Assembly (NCBI GenBank): GCA_035275285.1
Contig: DATENA010000247.1
Coordinates: forward strand, 1 to 64,000
Direction of reading: 5' to 3'
Origin: Chersky-265 sp035275285
Lineage (GTDB): Bacteria > Fibrobacterota > Fibrobacteria > UBA11236
DNA length: 64,000 nucleotides
Below, piece after piece: positions 33,510 through 41,990 of the stretch; within the stretch, counting starts at the first letter, position 1, and each line of letters starts with the position of its first letter. The notes beneath the pieces were generated by a model, which was not told where the DNA came from, made no database searches, and saw nothing but the letters and a program-made list of their open reading frames with translations. Both the position numbers and the translations under genes were made by a program.

Positions 33510-33562
33510 GTTGTAGACAACTGTTTGTAAGAAAATCCGGCACACCAGATGTTTCTTTACAA
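33510..33562. promoter_or_regulatory. Palindromic sites upstream of the sigma54 promoter (candidate PrsR sites)
   Basis: GTTGTAGACAAC (33510-33521) is a perfect inverted repeat. TTGTAAGAAA (33525-33534) and TTTCTTTACAA (33552-33562) form a near-perfect interrupted one. They lie about 35-90 bases upstream of the -24 element, where an enhancer-binding protein of the PrsR type would sit. Assignment to PrsR is inference. Confidence 0.5.
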
Positions 33563-33630
33563 TTCCAGGCCCCGGAAAACCTATGCAAATGGCCATGCCC
33601 CAAGGATTTAGAGAAGAAATTTTAGCGGAT

Positions 33631-34272
33631 TTAGGGTAGGTTTCGACCCAGCTCGGGAAGCAGAAAATGCGTGAAATCCTCCAATCGGGCCTGGACCTGC
33701 GCCTGGCTTTCGCCCCGCACCTCCGGGGTCAATAACCGCACCAGGGAGGCCCCCCGGGTTTTTTCCCCGATCAGTCCTCCCAGGAACATCAGCAGGCTGG
33801 AACGCAAATAAGCCGCGGTATAGATGTCCCCGATCTTGTACCAGTAACAAACCCATTGCCTGCGCTCGTGAAGGTCGATGGAAATCAGTTTGCCCAACAC
33901 CCGGTTACTGTCCAGGTTGATATCTTTGATGCTTCCCACCATCGCCCCGGCCCCGCGCAGGCAGGCTTCCTGGGCATGGGCGGACTTGCGGCTGCTATGG
34001 GAGATATAGGCTACGACCAGTTCCACGTAATTCCGGCCATTGGAATAAGTCCGCTTGATGATATCGGTGGTTTCCAATCCCTGGACCTCCGCCGGCGAAG
34101 CGGGCGCTTCTTCCACCAGCTCCCATTCCCCGATGCGGGAAGGGATATTGCGGGTCAACTCGGTCTTGCCGGCGACCGTCTGGCGGAACAGCACGGTGTT
34201 GGACAGCCACGCGGACACGGCCATCGCCGCCAGGGCGGCCAGGATCCAGAACCTCTCCGGGCCGGGCTTCAG
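33631..34272 (-). CDS. epsI: EpsI, exosortase C-terminal/associated protein, probable CTG start
   Basis: No ATG, GTG or TTG stands at a suitable place. The family-like sequence begins right after the overlap with the exosortase stop, where CTG (34272-34270) overlaps TGA, giving 213 residues that start at (M)KPGPERFW. A transmembrane helix (ILAALAAMAVSAWL) is followed by the periplasmic EpsI domain: TRNIPSRIGEWELVEE, YVELVVAYISHSSRKSAHAQEACL, and WYKIGDIYTAAYLRS. EpsI is often fused to exosortase A; here it is a separate, overlapping frame. The next in-frame Met lies inside the helix at about residue 19 and would truncate it. The role is to aid processing of PEP-CTERM substrates. Confidence 0.8.
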   Translation of the reverse strand: MKPGPERFWILAALAAMAVSAWLSNTVLFRQTVAGKTELTRNIPSRIGEWELVEEAPASPAEVQGLETTDIIKRTYSNGRNYVELVVAYISHSSRKSAHAQEACLRGAGAMVGSIKDINLDSNRVLGKLISIDLHERRQWVCYWYKIGDIYTAAYLRSSLLMFLGGLIGEKTRGASLVRLLTPEVRGESQAQVQARLEDFTHFLLPELGRNLP

Positions 34273-35171
34273 GGAGCCGCCTTGGAAGAAGAGGCCGCTT
34301 GGATCCGTTCCAAGAGATGGCTCGCCCCGTACAGGCAGGCGAAGGCGGCGATGAAGATTACGGCCCCGGTGAACAAGTGCAGGTCCCAGGAGCCGATCAA
34401 GGGTTGGAACACCTTTTTCTGCCCGAACCCGATGACCAGGCATGAGACCAGGAAGATGCGGATCCCGTTCCCCACGATGGCCGCGGGAACCGACGTGCAC
34501 AGGACGGCCAGCACGTGGGCCTTGCCTCTGGAGCGGATCAACCACGCGTACAATACGCCCAGGGAGAGCAAGGCGAGCAGGCTCCGCAGTCCGGAACACA
34601 CGTCGCCGACGGCGAGCTTCTCGTCCCCGAAAATCATGTAGGAGCCCTGGCGGATGGCCGGCAGGCCGATCAGGTTCAGGAGCCCGGTGGCCAAATCCGC
34701 GGCCATGAGCTTCAGGGAGAAATTCATCTTGCTGATCACGAACTCCGGAGGCGGGACCATGAACGCCAGGAAAAGGATGGGAAACCAGGCGGCCTTGGCC
34801 ACGGGCGGGCCGGACACCAGCAATACGAAACCGAGCAGCACCGGCACCAGGGTAAGGCCGGATAGGGAGGACACGTCCGCCATGCCGGCCACCAGATGCA
34901 GCATCAAGCCGGACAGCAGCGGAAAAAAGCCGAGAGGCGTGCCCGCGCCGGGAGCGCTTGCCAGCCTGGAGCGCTCCTGCCAGAGCAGAAACGCGGAAAC
35001 GGGAGGGATGAGCCAGCCATGGGCCATGTAGGATTCGGGCTCATCCCACCGCTCGACCATCCATTTCAGGGTGGGGAAATAGGCGGCGGGAAGCAGGAAG
35101 GCGAAGGAAACCCAGGCGAAGAGCCGGAAGGATGCGGTCACGCGCGCGGCGGATCCGGGGGAAGGCTGCAT
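34269..35171 (-). CDS. Exosortase (EpsH/XrtA family transpeptidase-like integral membrane protease)
   Basis: The ATG at 35171 lies 16 bases after the PrsT stop; 300 residues with about eight membrane helices. The catalytic triad of the family is visible: Cys192 in GDVCSGLRSL, Arg238 in VGNGIRIF and His265 in DLHLFTGAV. PPEFVISKMNFSLKL and FGDEKLAVGDVCSG are typical of the A-type subfamily. It should cut the PEP-CTERM signal at the inner-membrane surface. The reading frame ends in SSSKAAP at the overlap with epsI. The symbol is left open because subtype assignment rests on context (PrsT, PrsK, PrsR) more than on alignment. Confidence 0.9.
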   Translation of the reverse strand: MQPSPGSAARVTASFRLFAWVSFAFLLPAAYFPTLKWMVERWDEPESYMAHGWLIPPVSAFLLWQERSRLASAPGAGTPLGFFPLLSGLMLHLVAGMADVSSLSGLTLVPVLLGFVLLVSGPPVAKAAWFPILFLAFMVPPPEFVISKMNFSLKLMAADLATGLLNLIGLPAIRQGSYMIFGDEKLAVGDVCSGLRSLLALLSLGVLYAWLIRSRGKAHVLAVLCTSVPAAIVGNGIRIFLVSCLVIGFGQKKVFQPLIGSWDLHLFTGAVIFIAAFACLYGASHLLERIQAASSSKAAP

Positions 35172-35187
35172 CAGGCCCGCATCTCCT

Positions 35188-37101
35188 TCATCCCAATCCC
35201 GCCAAGAGCTTCTCCGCTTCCTTGCGCTCCTCGAACGGCAGCTTGGTGCCCAGGGCCGAGTCCAGGTACTTGCGCGCCTCTTCCTTGTTCCCCTCATGCG
35301 CCAGGATGTACGCCCAATGGTATTGGAAGGCGGGGAAATCCGGCACCAGGTCCAGGGCGTTGCGGATATAGGTTCTGCCCTCGTCGTACTTCCCGTTCAT
35401 GGCCAATATCCAGCCTATCGTATCCAGGATGCGCGGATCAAGGTTTTTTGCCGCCCTCAGCCGGTCCAGGTAGGGAGCGGCCTTTTCCAGGTTTGCCTGG
35501 TTGATGCCGTACTCCCAGGCCATGTTGTTCAGGACCACGGTGTTCCCGGGATTGAGAGCCAATTCCTTTTCGTAATACCGGAACGCCCTGGCCCGGTCCT
35601 TCTTGATCCAGTGATCCGCGAGCATCACGTTGATGCCTTGCAGCTTCGGGTATTCCGCGGTGAGCTTCTCCGCCAGGGCCACGGCCTTTTCCGCCTGCCC
35701 GGAACTGGAAAGGAGTTGCAGCATGGCCGCCTTGTGGGTCAGGGAGGGATTCTCCAGGGTCGCCAGGACTTTGGCGGCCTCGGCGGCGGATCCCACGCTG
35801 GAAAGCTGGGAGACGTACATCTCCACCGCCATCGGGCTCCGCGGCCAGCGTTTGTAGAGCTCCGCCACCGCCTGGTACACCCAGTAATCCTGGTGATTGA
35901 CGCCGTAATAGGAGATGAGGGCCCATTGGCCGATGAACTCCTTGTCCGGCACCAACTGGGCCTTGAACGCATTCAGGGATTGCCGCAGGCTGTCGGGCTG
36001 CTGTTGGATGAACGCCACCGCCTTGTTTTCCTGGTCGATGGCCAGATAGGCCGCGACCAAGGGGGCCATCAGGGCCGGGCGCTTGTCCGTGATCTGGATG
36101 GCCTTCAGGGCTTCCAGGGCCCGGGCGGGATTCCGGTTCTTCATGTGCAGGTAGAAGACCATGTTTTCCGCGCCCAGGCGGGCTGCCGGCGAGATTTCCC
36201 CCATGGCTTGGTACACGGCGATGGCGGAATCGTAGAAACCGCCTTTGACGTGGACGATGGCGAGCTCGGAAAGGGCGGGGAGATTGGCCTCCTTGCTCTC
36301 GCGGTAGGGCGCCAAGGCGGCCTTGGCCTCCTCCAGTTTGTTGCTTATCGAATACAGGCGGGCTTTGCGGATCTCCAAGGCCTGCAATTGTTCCGGATCC
36401 GATTCCTTCCAGGCGTCCAGCGTCGATTGGGCGGAATCGACTTTGCGCTCCTTCAGGTAGCTGTCCACCATCAGCAGGCGCGCGCGATTGTTCTTGGGGT
36501 TTTTCTCCAGGACCCGCGCCAGGAATTGCCGGCTTTCCGCGGACCGCCCTTGCTTGAGCAGCACTTCCGCGAGGGGCAGGAGCGCCAGCGCCGAATCCGG
36601 GTACCTGGAGTACAGGTAGCGCAATTGCTCCTCGGCGAGATCGAGGCGCCCTTGCTTGGCGCGCACGCTGGTGAGGAGCAAGCGCGCGGGGAAATACCAC
36701 GGGTCCTTCTCCAGCACTCCGTTGATGGCGTTGAAGGCGGTTTCCGTTTCGCCCAGTTGGAAAGCGAGCTGGGCCAGGATAATCCGGCCTTCCTTGATTT
36801 CCGGATGCGCCTGCGCGAACATGCGGCTGTTGTTCAGGGCTTCGGCCGGATTCTTGTCCTGCAGGTTCATCCGGTTGGTCAGGTTCAGGACCTCGAGCGA
36901 TGCATAGGGCGTGAACGTGCCGGTGGCTCCGTAGGCCGCCTCGTACTCCAGGCGGGCGGCGGTGAGGTTGTTCTCCTTGGTGTAGAGGCGCGCCTTGGTG
37001 ACGTGCTTGGCGAAACGCTTTTCAGGGAGGTTTTGCCAGACCAAAAAGGCAACCGCTGCCAGGACGGGAACGGCTGACAGGGAGAGCAGCATTTTTTTCA
37101 T
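35188..37101 (-). CDS. prsT: PEP-CTERM system TPR-repeat protein PrsT
   Basis: 637 residues. The N-terminal membrane anchor or uncleaved signal (LLSLSAVPVLAAVAFLVW) is followed by about fifteen tetratricopeptide-like helical pairs, e.g. LYTKENNLTAARLEYEAAY, LRYLYSRYPDSALALLPLAE, YEKELALNPGNTVVLNNMAW and TIGWILAMNGKYDEGRTYI. Length and repeat content match the PrsT family, often a shorter version of about 900 residues. It heads the minus-strand exosortase operon and is divergent from the chain-length/kinase gene. The role is probably as a periplasmic scaffold for assembly or export. The repeat-only sequence leaves its exact function open. Confidence 0.8.
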   Translation of the reverse strand: MKKMLLSLSAVPVLAAVAFLVWQNLPEKRFAKHVTKARLYTKENNLTAARLEYEAAYGATGTFTPYASLEVLNLTNRMNLQDKNPAEALNNSRMFAQAHPEIKEGRIILAQLAFQLGETETAFNAINGVLEKDPWYFPARLLLTSVRAKQGRLDLAEEQLRYLYSRYPDSALALLPLAEVLLKQGRSAESRQFLARVLEKNPKNNRARLLMVDSYLKERKVDSAQSTLDAWKESDPEQLQALEIRKARLYSISNKLEEAKAALAPYRESKEANLPALSELAIVHVKGGFYDSAIAVYQAMGEISPAARLGAENMVFYLHMKNRNPARALEALKAIQITDKRPALMAPLVAAYLAIDQENKAVAFIQQQPDSLRQSLNAFKAQLVPDKEFIGQWALISYYGVNHQDYWVYQAVAELYKRWPRSPMAVEMYVSQLSSVGSAAEAAKVLATLENPSLTHKAAMLQLLSSSGQAEKAVALAEKLTAEYPKLQGINVMLADHWIKKDRARAFRYYEKELALNPGNTVVLNNMAWEYGINQANLEKAAPYLDRLRAAKNLDPRILDTIGWILAMNGKYDEGRTYIRNALDLVPDFPAFQYHWAYILAHEGNKEEARKYLDSALGTKLPFEERKEAEKLLAGLG

Positions 37102-37161
37102 GGTCGCACGCGTGGGTTGGATGGTATGTTATGGGTCACGCCCTGTGGAGGGGAGCGGAAT

Positions 37162-37190
37162 TTCAGGTTCTGAAAATTAATATTTATCTT
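37162..37190 (+). promoter_or_regulatory. Possible promoter overlapping a palindrome before the GumC/kinase gene
   Basis: TTCAGG (37162-37167), a 17-base spacer and TATCTT (37185-37190). The -35 area lies inside the perfect palindrome TTTCAGGTTCTGAAA (37161-37175), a possible operator. The predicted RNA start, near 37197, leaves almost no leader before the ATG at 37203. Confidence 0.4.
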
Positions 37191-37202
37191 TGGCTATTGT
37201 AA

Positions 37203-39689
37203 ATGAACCCCAATACCCCCTCATCCAATGATTTTCAAGTGGGGGACATGGAGGAATTGGCCCCCGGCCCCCGCAAGATACCCGCTCTCGCCAGCTTGTT
37301 CCACGTCCTGTGGCTGAGGAAATGGGTGGCGTTCGCCGCCTGGTTGGCGGTGTCGGTGCCCGTGGGAATAGCGCTCTCCATCTTCAACCTGCCCAAGTCC
37401 TATTCCGCCACCACGGTCCTGCGTTTCCCGGAAGTCATCGGCGCGCAGACGAACGTGATGCGCGACGTGGCCATCACCCAGGGCCAGAGCATCATCAGCA
37501 TCCTGAACAGCTTCCAGGTGCTGGACGGGGCCATACGCAAGCTCGGGCTGCGGATGCGCATCACCACTCCGGATCTTTTCCAGCGCGACGTCTTCAGGGA
37601 GATCAAATACGGGGAAAGCCTCGGGACCGGCGACTACGCCGTCACCCTGGAAAAAGGAGGCTCGGCCGCTTCCATCACCTATCTGCCCACCGGAGGGTCG
37701 GCCGAGTACAAGATTTACGAGGGTCCGGTCCAGGGCGGACGCGTGACGATGCCGGGCCTGGAAATGGAATTCGCCCCCGCTTTCCTGTCCGGCACGCGGG
37801 GCAACCGCGTGGAGCTCAGCCTCAACGCTTTCGACGCCACCTTCCGCGATTTGAAAAAGAGCATGGCGTCACGGCCCCTGGGCGGCGGGAACTTCGAAAT
37901 CCGCCTCAAGGACCGGGATCCGTGGATGGTTGCCGAGATCCTCACCACCCTGCAGTCCCAGTTCCTGGACGTCTACTATGGAACCACCGAGGTCCAGGAC
38001 GTGGGCATCCTGGTGCAGATGGAGAAGGATCTGGAGCTGGCCAAGGACAGGCTGGAGAAGAGCCAGGACGAGCTTTCCCGCTATTACGCCGATCACCCGG
38101 AGCTTTCGAGCCAGGCGTCCACGCAAGGGGACAATTTCTCTTACCTGGATTCGCGGCAACAGATCGAAAACCTGCAGCAGAGGAAGAAGCGCGTGCAGGC
38201 CTCCTATGCCGCCAAGGAAGAGGGCGCCGCGCCGGAAAAGAAGTTCTTCTGGGCCATGGAGCTGCTGGCGGCCATGGCGGAGGCGGGGGAGGCCAAGGCC
38301 AACATCCTGCGCCAGAGCCTGCAGGAGCTCAACCTCCGCCAATTGGGCTATGAACGGACCCTGGGCCCCGACCATCCCAGGATCCGCGAGGTGGAAACCG
38401 AGAAAGAGGGCACCTATAAGCAGATCGAGGAGACGGAAGCGGCGTTGCTGCGCCGCATGGAGCAGGACCTGGGCGATTTGAAGGTGCGCATGGCCAGCAG
38501 CGTGCCCCGCGGCAACGTGCGGCCGCCGGTAAAGGTGCAGCTGGAGCTGGAACGCCTCAACAACGTCAACAAGAACAGCCAGAACATCTACGATCGCCTG
38601 CTGGAAAGCTACAACCGCGCCAAGCTCGTCACCGGGTCCGAGTTCTTCAAGGTGTCGGTGGTGGATCCGGCCCGCCCGGCCATCTATGCGCCGCCCTCGC
38701 GCAAGACCCGTCTCCTGATCGCGGCGACGGCCGTGCTGGTGCTGCTGATGGTGGTTCCCGGCCTGGTGCTCCTCTGGCCCTTGGTCTTCATCCGCATCTG
38801 GACCAAGGACGACGTACGCCGGCTCCTCAATCTGAAGACCCTGGGAGTGATCGCGTTCCGCAAGACCGGCAATCCGTCCGGACGCGGATTCGGCCGGAGG
38901 AAAAAGAAGCGGGCCGAGGCGGAATCCGGCGGGGACCGCAAATCCGGCGTGGATCCCATGCTGATCGTCTACGGGGAAAGTTCGCTTCTGGAGGACGTGG
39001 AAGCGTTCCGCATCGTCCGGGAGGAGATCGAAAACTCCTTCCGCAATCCCGCCGCCCCCGGCAAGTACTGCCTGATGCTCACCTCCTCGCGCCCGCATGA
39101 AGGCAAATCCACCTGCGCGGCCAACCTGGCGGTGACGTTCGCCCGCAAGGGCAAGCGCACCCTGCTGGTGGACGCGGATTTCCGCCTGGGCCGCGCGGCC
39201 AAGATTTTCAACCTGAGCGTTTCCACCGGCATCGATTCCATCCTGGAGCAATCGGACATCGGCGCGGAGCAGTTCCTGGAATCGGCCTCCCTGATCTTCC
39301 AGCCCACCCTGCAAAGGAACCTGGTCGTCGCGCCCCGCAAGTCCCCCACGCCCAACGCCAGCGAGCTGGTCAGCTCGGACCGGTTCAAGGCCTTCCTGGC
39401 CATGGCGCGGGAACAGTTCGAGGTCGTCATCATCGATACGCCTCCCGTGATGATCACTCCGGAGCCTTTGTCCCTTGCGGAGCTCGCCGACGGCGTGATC
39501 TTCGTCTGCCGCTCGGGCCTTACGGGCGCCTCGGAGGCGAGGGAAGCCATCGAGATCCTGGGGGAGCGCAACAAGAAAGTGGCCGCGCTCCTGAACGGGG
39601 CCATGGTTTCCCCTTTCGAGGAGAACCGTTACAAGAAGTATTCCTACTATTATCAGGTGCAACCCGCGCCGGAAGCGGAAGCCGGCTAG
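37203..39689 (+). CDS. Polysaccharide chain-length determinant fused to BY-type tyrosine kinase (GumC/Wzc-like)
   Basis: 828 residues. The Wzz domain has a first helix at about 40-60 and a second near 505-530, with a long coiled coil between (about 270-460). The cytoplasmic kinase has Walker A SSRPHEGKSTCAANLA, A' LLVDADFRLGRAAK and Walker B VVIIDTPPV. The C-terminus ends in a tyrosine cluster (YKKYSYYYQ) that would be the autophosphorylation site. In many exosortase-A loci these are two proteins; here they are one. It controls polymer length and export at the inner membrane. An internal ATG at 37248 behind GTGGGGGAC is an alternative start. It runs divergent from prsT and just ahead of prsK. 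Confidence 0.9.
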   Translation: MNPNTPSSNDFQVGDMEELAPGPRKIPALASLFHVLWLRKWVAFAAWLAVSVPVGIALSIFNLPKSYSATTVLRFPEVIGAQTNVMRDVAITQGQSIISILNSFQVLDGAIRKLGLRMRITTPDLFQRDVFREIKYGESLGTGDYAVTLEKGGSAASITYLPTGGSAEYKIYEGPVQGGRVTMPGLEMEFAPAFLSGTRGNRVELSLNAFDATFRDLKKSMASRPLGGGNFEIRLKDRDPWMVAEILTTLQSQFLDVYYGTTEVQDVGILVQMEKDLELAKDRLEKSQDELSRYYADHPELSSQASTQGDNFSYLDSRQQIENLQQRKKRVQASYAAKEEGAAPEKKFFWAMELLAAMAEAGEAKANILRQSLQELNLRQLGYERTLGPDHPRIREVETEKEGTYKQIEETEAALLRRMEQDLGDLKVRMASSVPRGNVRPPVKVQLELERLNNVNKNSQNIYDRLLESYNRAKLVTGSEFFKVSVVDPARPAIYAPPSRKTRLLIAATAVLVLLMVVPGLVLLWPLVFIRIWTKDDVRRLLNLKTLGVIAFRKTGNPSGRGFGRRKKKRAEAESGGDRKSGVDPMLIVYGESSLLEDVEAFRIVREEIENSFRNPAAPGKYCLMLTSSRPHEGKSTCAANLAVTFARKGKRTLLVDADFRLGRAAKIFNLSVSTGIDSILEQSDIGAEQFLESASLIFQPTLQRNLVVAPRKSPTPNASELVSSDRFKAFLAMAREQFEVVIIDTPPVMITPEPLSLAELADGVIFVCRSGLTGASEAREAIEILGERNKKVAALLNGAMVSPFEENRYKKYSYYYQVQPAPEAEAG

Positions 39690-39695
39690 CCCGCG

Positions 39696-41870
39696 ATGCT
39701 GATCCTGGGTTTCCTCCTGGTCGGCACCGTTTGCGACCTGGTGTTGGGGTTCCTGGTCCTTTTCAAATCCTACCGCAAGCCCCTCCGCCTGGTCCTGCTC
39801 GCCCTGAGCGGGCTGTTCGTGGCCCACCTATGGATCGCGTACGCCTCGGTTTTCGCCCGCTCGCCGATGGAATGGTACCGGTACCAGCGCATCCTGCAGG
39901 CCTTGGGCCTGCTGATCTCCCTGCTGACCCTGGAACTGACCCGGCATTTCCTGCGGGGCGAGGAGACGGAAACCGACCTGAGCTGGACCTGGGGGCGCTG
40001 GCGCGTGTCCATGTTCTTCCTGGCCGCCCTGGGCACCATCCTGGGGGAACTCGTCCTGTGGCTTCCCGGTTACCTGGCGCCGGCCGAGTCCGCCGCCAGC
40101 CCGTCCCTGATCTTCAAGGGGGCGGCGCTCCTGATCCCCGCCCTGCGGGTCCTGGTGGCCATCTACGTCCTCTACCTGCTGGAGAGCACCTACCGCTTCG
40201 CCAAGGATTACCAGCGGCGCATCGCGAGGCTCTGTTTCATCGGGCTGGGGAGCCTCGCCATCTTCCACATCGTGTACTACTCGCGCGTCCTGCTCTACCG
40301 GGCCCTCCCCGATCATTTCTCCGAGGCCTCATCGGTGGTCTACGGCGTGCTGTATCCCGTGATCCTGGCGGGCTTCCTCCGCTACCGCCTGGGGTCCGAG
40401 CGCATTTCCATCCCGCGGGACACCTTGTACACCTCCGCCACCGTGTTCCTGACCGGCGCGGCCTTCCTGGGGGTGGCGCTGACCATCTTCGTGTTCCGCT
40501 GGCTGCGGATGGATTTCACCTATTTCGAGAACTTCCTGATCGGCTTCACCTTGTGCCTGCTGGCGGTGCTGGTGCTGGGTTCGGGGACCATGCGGCGGCG
40601 CATCAGCCGGTTCATCAACCAGCAGTTCTACTCGCGGAAGTACGATTACCAGGAGCAATTCTTCCGCCTGCACAAGACGGCCACCTCCGGCGCCGACGTG
40701 GACGGGGCCCTGACCGAACTGGTCGAGAACATGAAGTACTCGTTCAACGTGGACGACGCCTATTTCTTCATCCTCAACTGGCAGGACGGCAATTTCTACC
40801 AGCATGAGAACAAGGAGGAATCCACCCGCCGGGGCCTGGTGGTGAGCGGGGACAGCCCGCTTGCGCGCATGCTGGCGCGGGAAGGAGGTTCCGTGGACCT
40901 GATGGCCGACGACGACGAGGGCCGCGCGCGGCGCCAGGCCGTGCGCGAGGAGCCCCTGGTGACCCTGCTGCGCTTCGACGGGGTCTTCCCCATCTTCATC
41001 GGCGAGCGGCTGGCCGGCATCCTGGCCCTGCGGGGCGGGCGCATGGAGCCGTTCGACGAGGAGGACATGGCCCTGATCGCCGTGTTCACCAATTCCATCG
41101 GGGACGTGATTTTCAAGAACCGGGTGCTCAAGGAGCGGATCGAGCAGAAGCAATTCGAATCCTTCCACCACGTGGCGTCCTTCATCATCCACGACATCAA
41201 GAACCAGATCGCCACCCTGAGCCTGCTCCTCAAGAACGCGGAGAAGAACCTGGGGAACCCCTCCTTCCAGACCAGCATGCTCACCTCCGTGAAAAGCTGC
41301 GCCGGGAACCTGCAAAGCCTCATCAACCGCTTGTCGGTGGCGCCCAAGAGCGAGGCGCTGGCGCTGGCCCCCCATCCCCTGCGGCCCCTGCTGGACGAAG
41401 TGGTTTCCAATTCCGGGCTGGCCGCCCTGGCGGGCATCGCGTTCGAACTGCGGGGGCAGGATCACGAGGCGGTGCCCATGGACCGCCAGGCCCTGTTCTT
41501 CGTGGTCCGCAACCTGGTGAACAACGCCCTGGAAGCGATGCCCGGCGGCGGCCGCCTGGCCCTATCCCATGGGCCCCTGGGGGGCAATGCCCCGGCGCGC
41601 CTGCGCGAGCTGTTCGGCGGCGGAGAGCGCTTCTTCGCGAGCTATGGCGCCTACATCCTGGTGGAAGACACCGGCTCGGGCATGGACCGGGAGTTCGTGC
41701 AAAGGCGCTTGTTCCAACCCTTCGCCACCACCAAGGAAAAAGGCGTGGGCATCGGACTGTACCAATGCAAGACCCTGGTGGAGAAGATGGGCGGGAGGAT
41801 CCTGTGCCATTCGGAACTGGGAAAGGGGACGGAGTTCTGCATTTTGCTGCCGGCGGAGGGAGGGGGATAA
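39696..41870 (+). CDS. prsK: PEP-CTERM system histidine kinase PrsK
   Basis: 724 residues beginning 6 bases after the previous stop. The first 290 residues hold eight or more membrane helices. A GAF-like region spans about 315-470. The dimerisation/phosphoacceptor segment reads HHVASFIIHDIKNQIATL (about 488-505), where the histidine in IIHDIKN is the likely site. The ATPase domain has VRNLVNNALEAMPGG (N box), LVEDTGSGMD and GVGIGLYQCKTLVE. This order matches the PrsK family. It should sense an envelope state and phosphorylate PrsR, encoded 120 bases downstream. The pair belongs to the regulon that drives PEP-CTERM gene expression through sigma54. Confidence 0.9.
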   Translation: MLILGFLLVGTVCDLVLGFLVLFKSYRKPLRLVLLALSGLFVAHLWIAYASVFARSPMEWYRYQRILQALGLLISLLTLELTRHFLRGEETETDLSWTWGRWRVSMFFLAALGTILGELVLWLPGYLAPAESAASPSLIFKGAALLIPALRVLVAIYVLYLLESTYRFAKDYQRRIARLCFIGLGSLAIFHIVYYSRVLLYRALPDHFSEASSVVYGVLYPVILAGFLRYRLGSERISIPRDTLYTSATVFLTGAAFLGVALTIFVFRWLRMDFTYFENFLIGFTLCLLAVLVLGSGTMRRRISRFINQQFYSRKYDYQEQFFRLHKTATSGADVDGALTELVENMKYSFNVDDAYFFILNWQDGNFYQHENKEESTRRGLVVSGDSPLARMLAREGGSVDLMADDDEGRARRQAVREEPLVTLLRFDGVFPIFIGERLAGILALRGGRMEPFDEEDMALIAVFTNSIGDVIFKNRVLKERIEQKQFESFHHVASFIIHDIKNQIATLSLLLKNAEKNLGNPSFQTSMLTSVKSCAGNLQSLINRLSVAPKSEALALAPHPLRPLLDEVVSNSGLAALAGIAFELRGQDHEAVPMDRQALFFVVRNLVNNALEAMPGGGRLALSHGPLGGNAPARLRELFGGGERFFASYGAYILVEDTGSGMDREFVQRRLFQPFATTKEKGVGIGLYQCKTLVEKMGGRILCHSELGKGTEFCILLPAEGGG

Positions 41871-41990
41871 GAGATGTTGCCCGAAGCGCCCCGTGGCGTC
41901 AAATCACGCTTGGGCCTGTCCCGCAGCTCTTGTCCGCATGATTATCTTTAGAATCTCCGTACGGGCGGGTTCAGCAAGGATAAGGCGTTC

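Noticed and set aside
34255..34290. Programmed -1 frameshift joining exosortase and EpsI
   Set aside because: No X-XXY-YYZ slippery heptamer is seen in the overlap; a CTG start explains the data more simply, though it is unproven.
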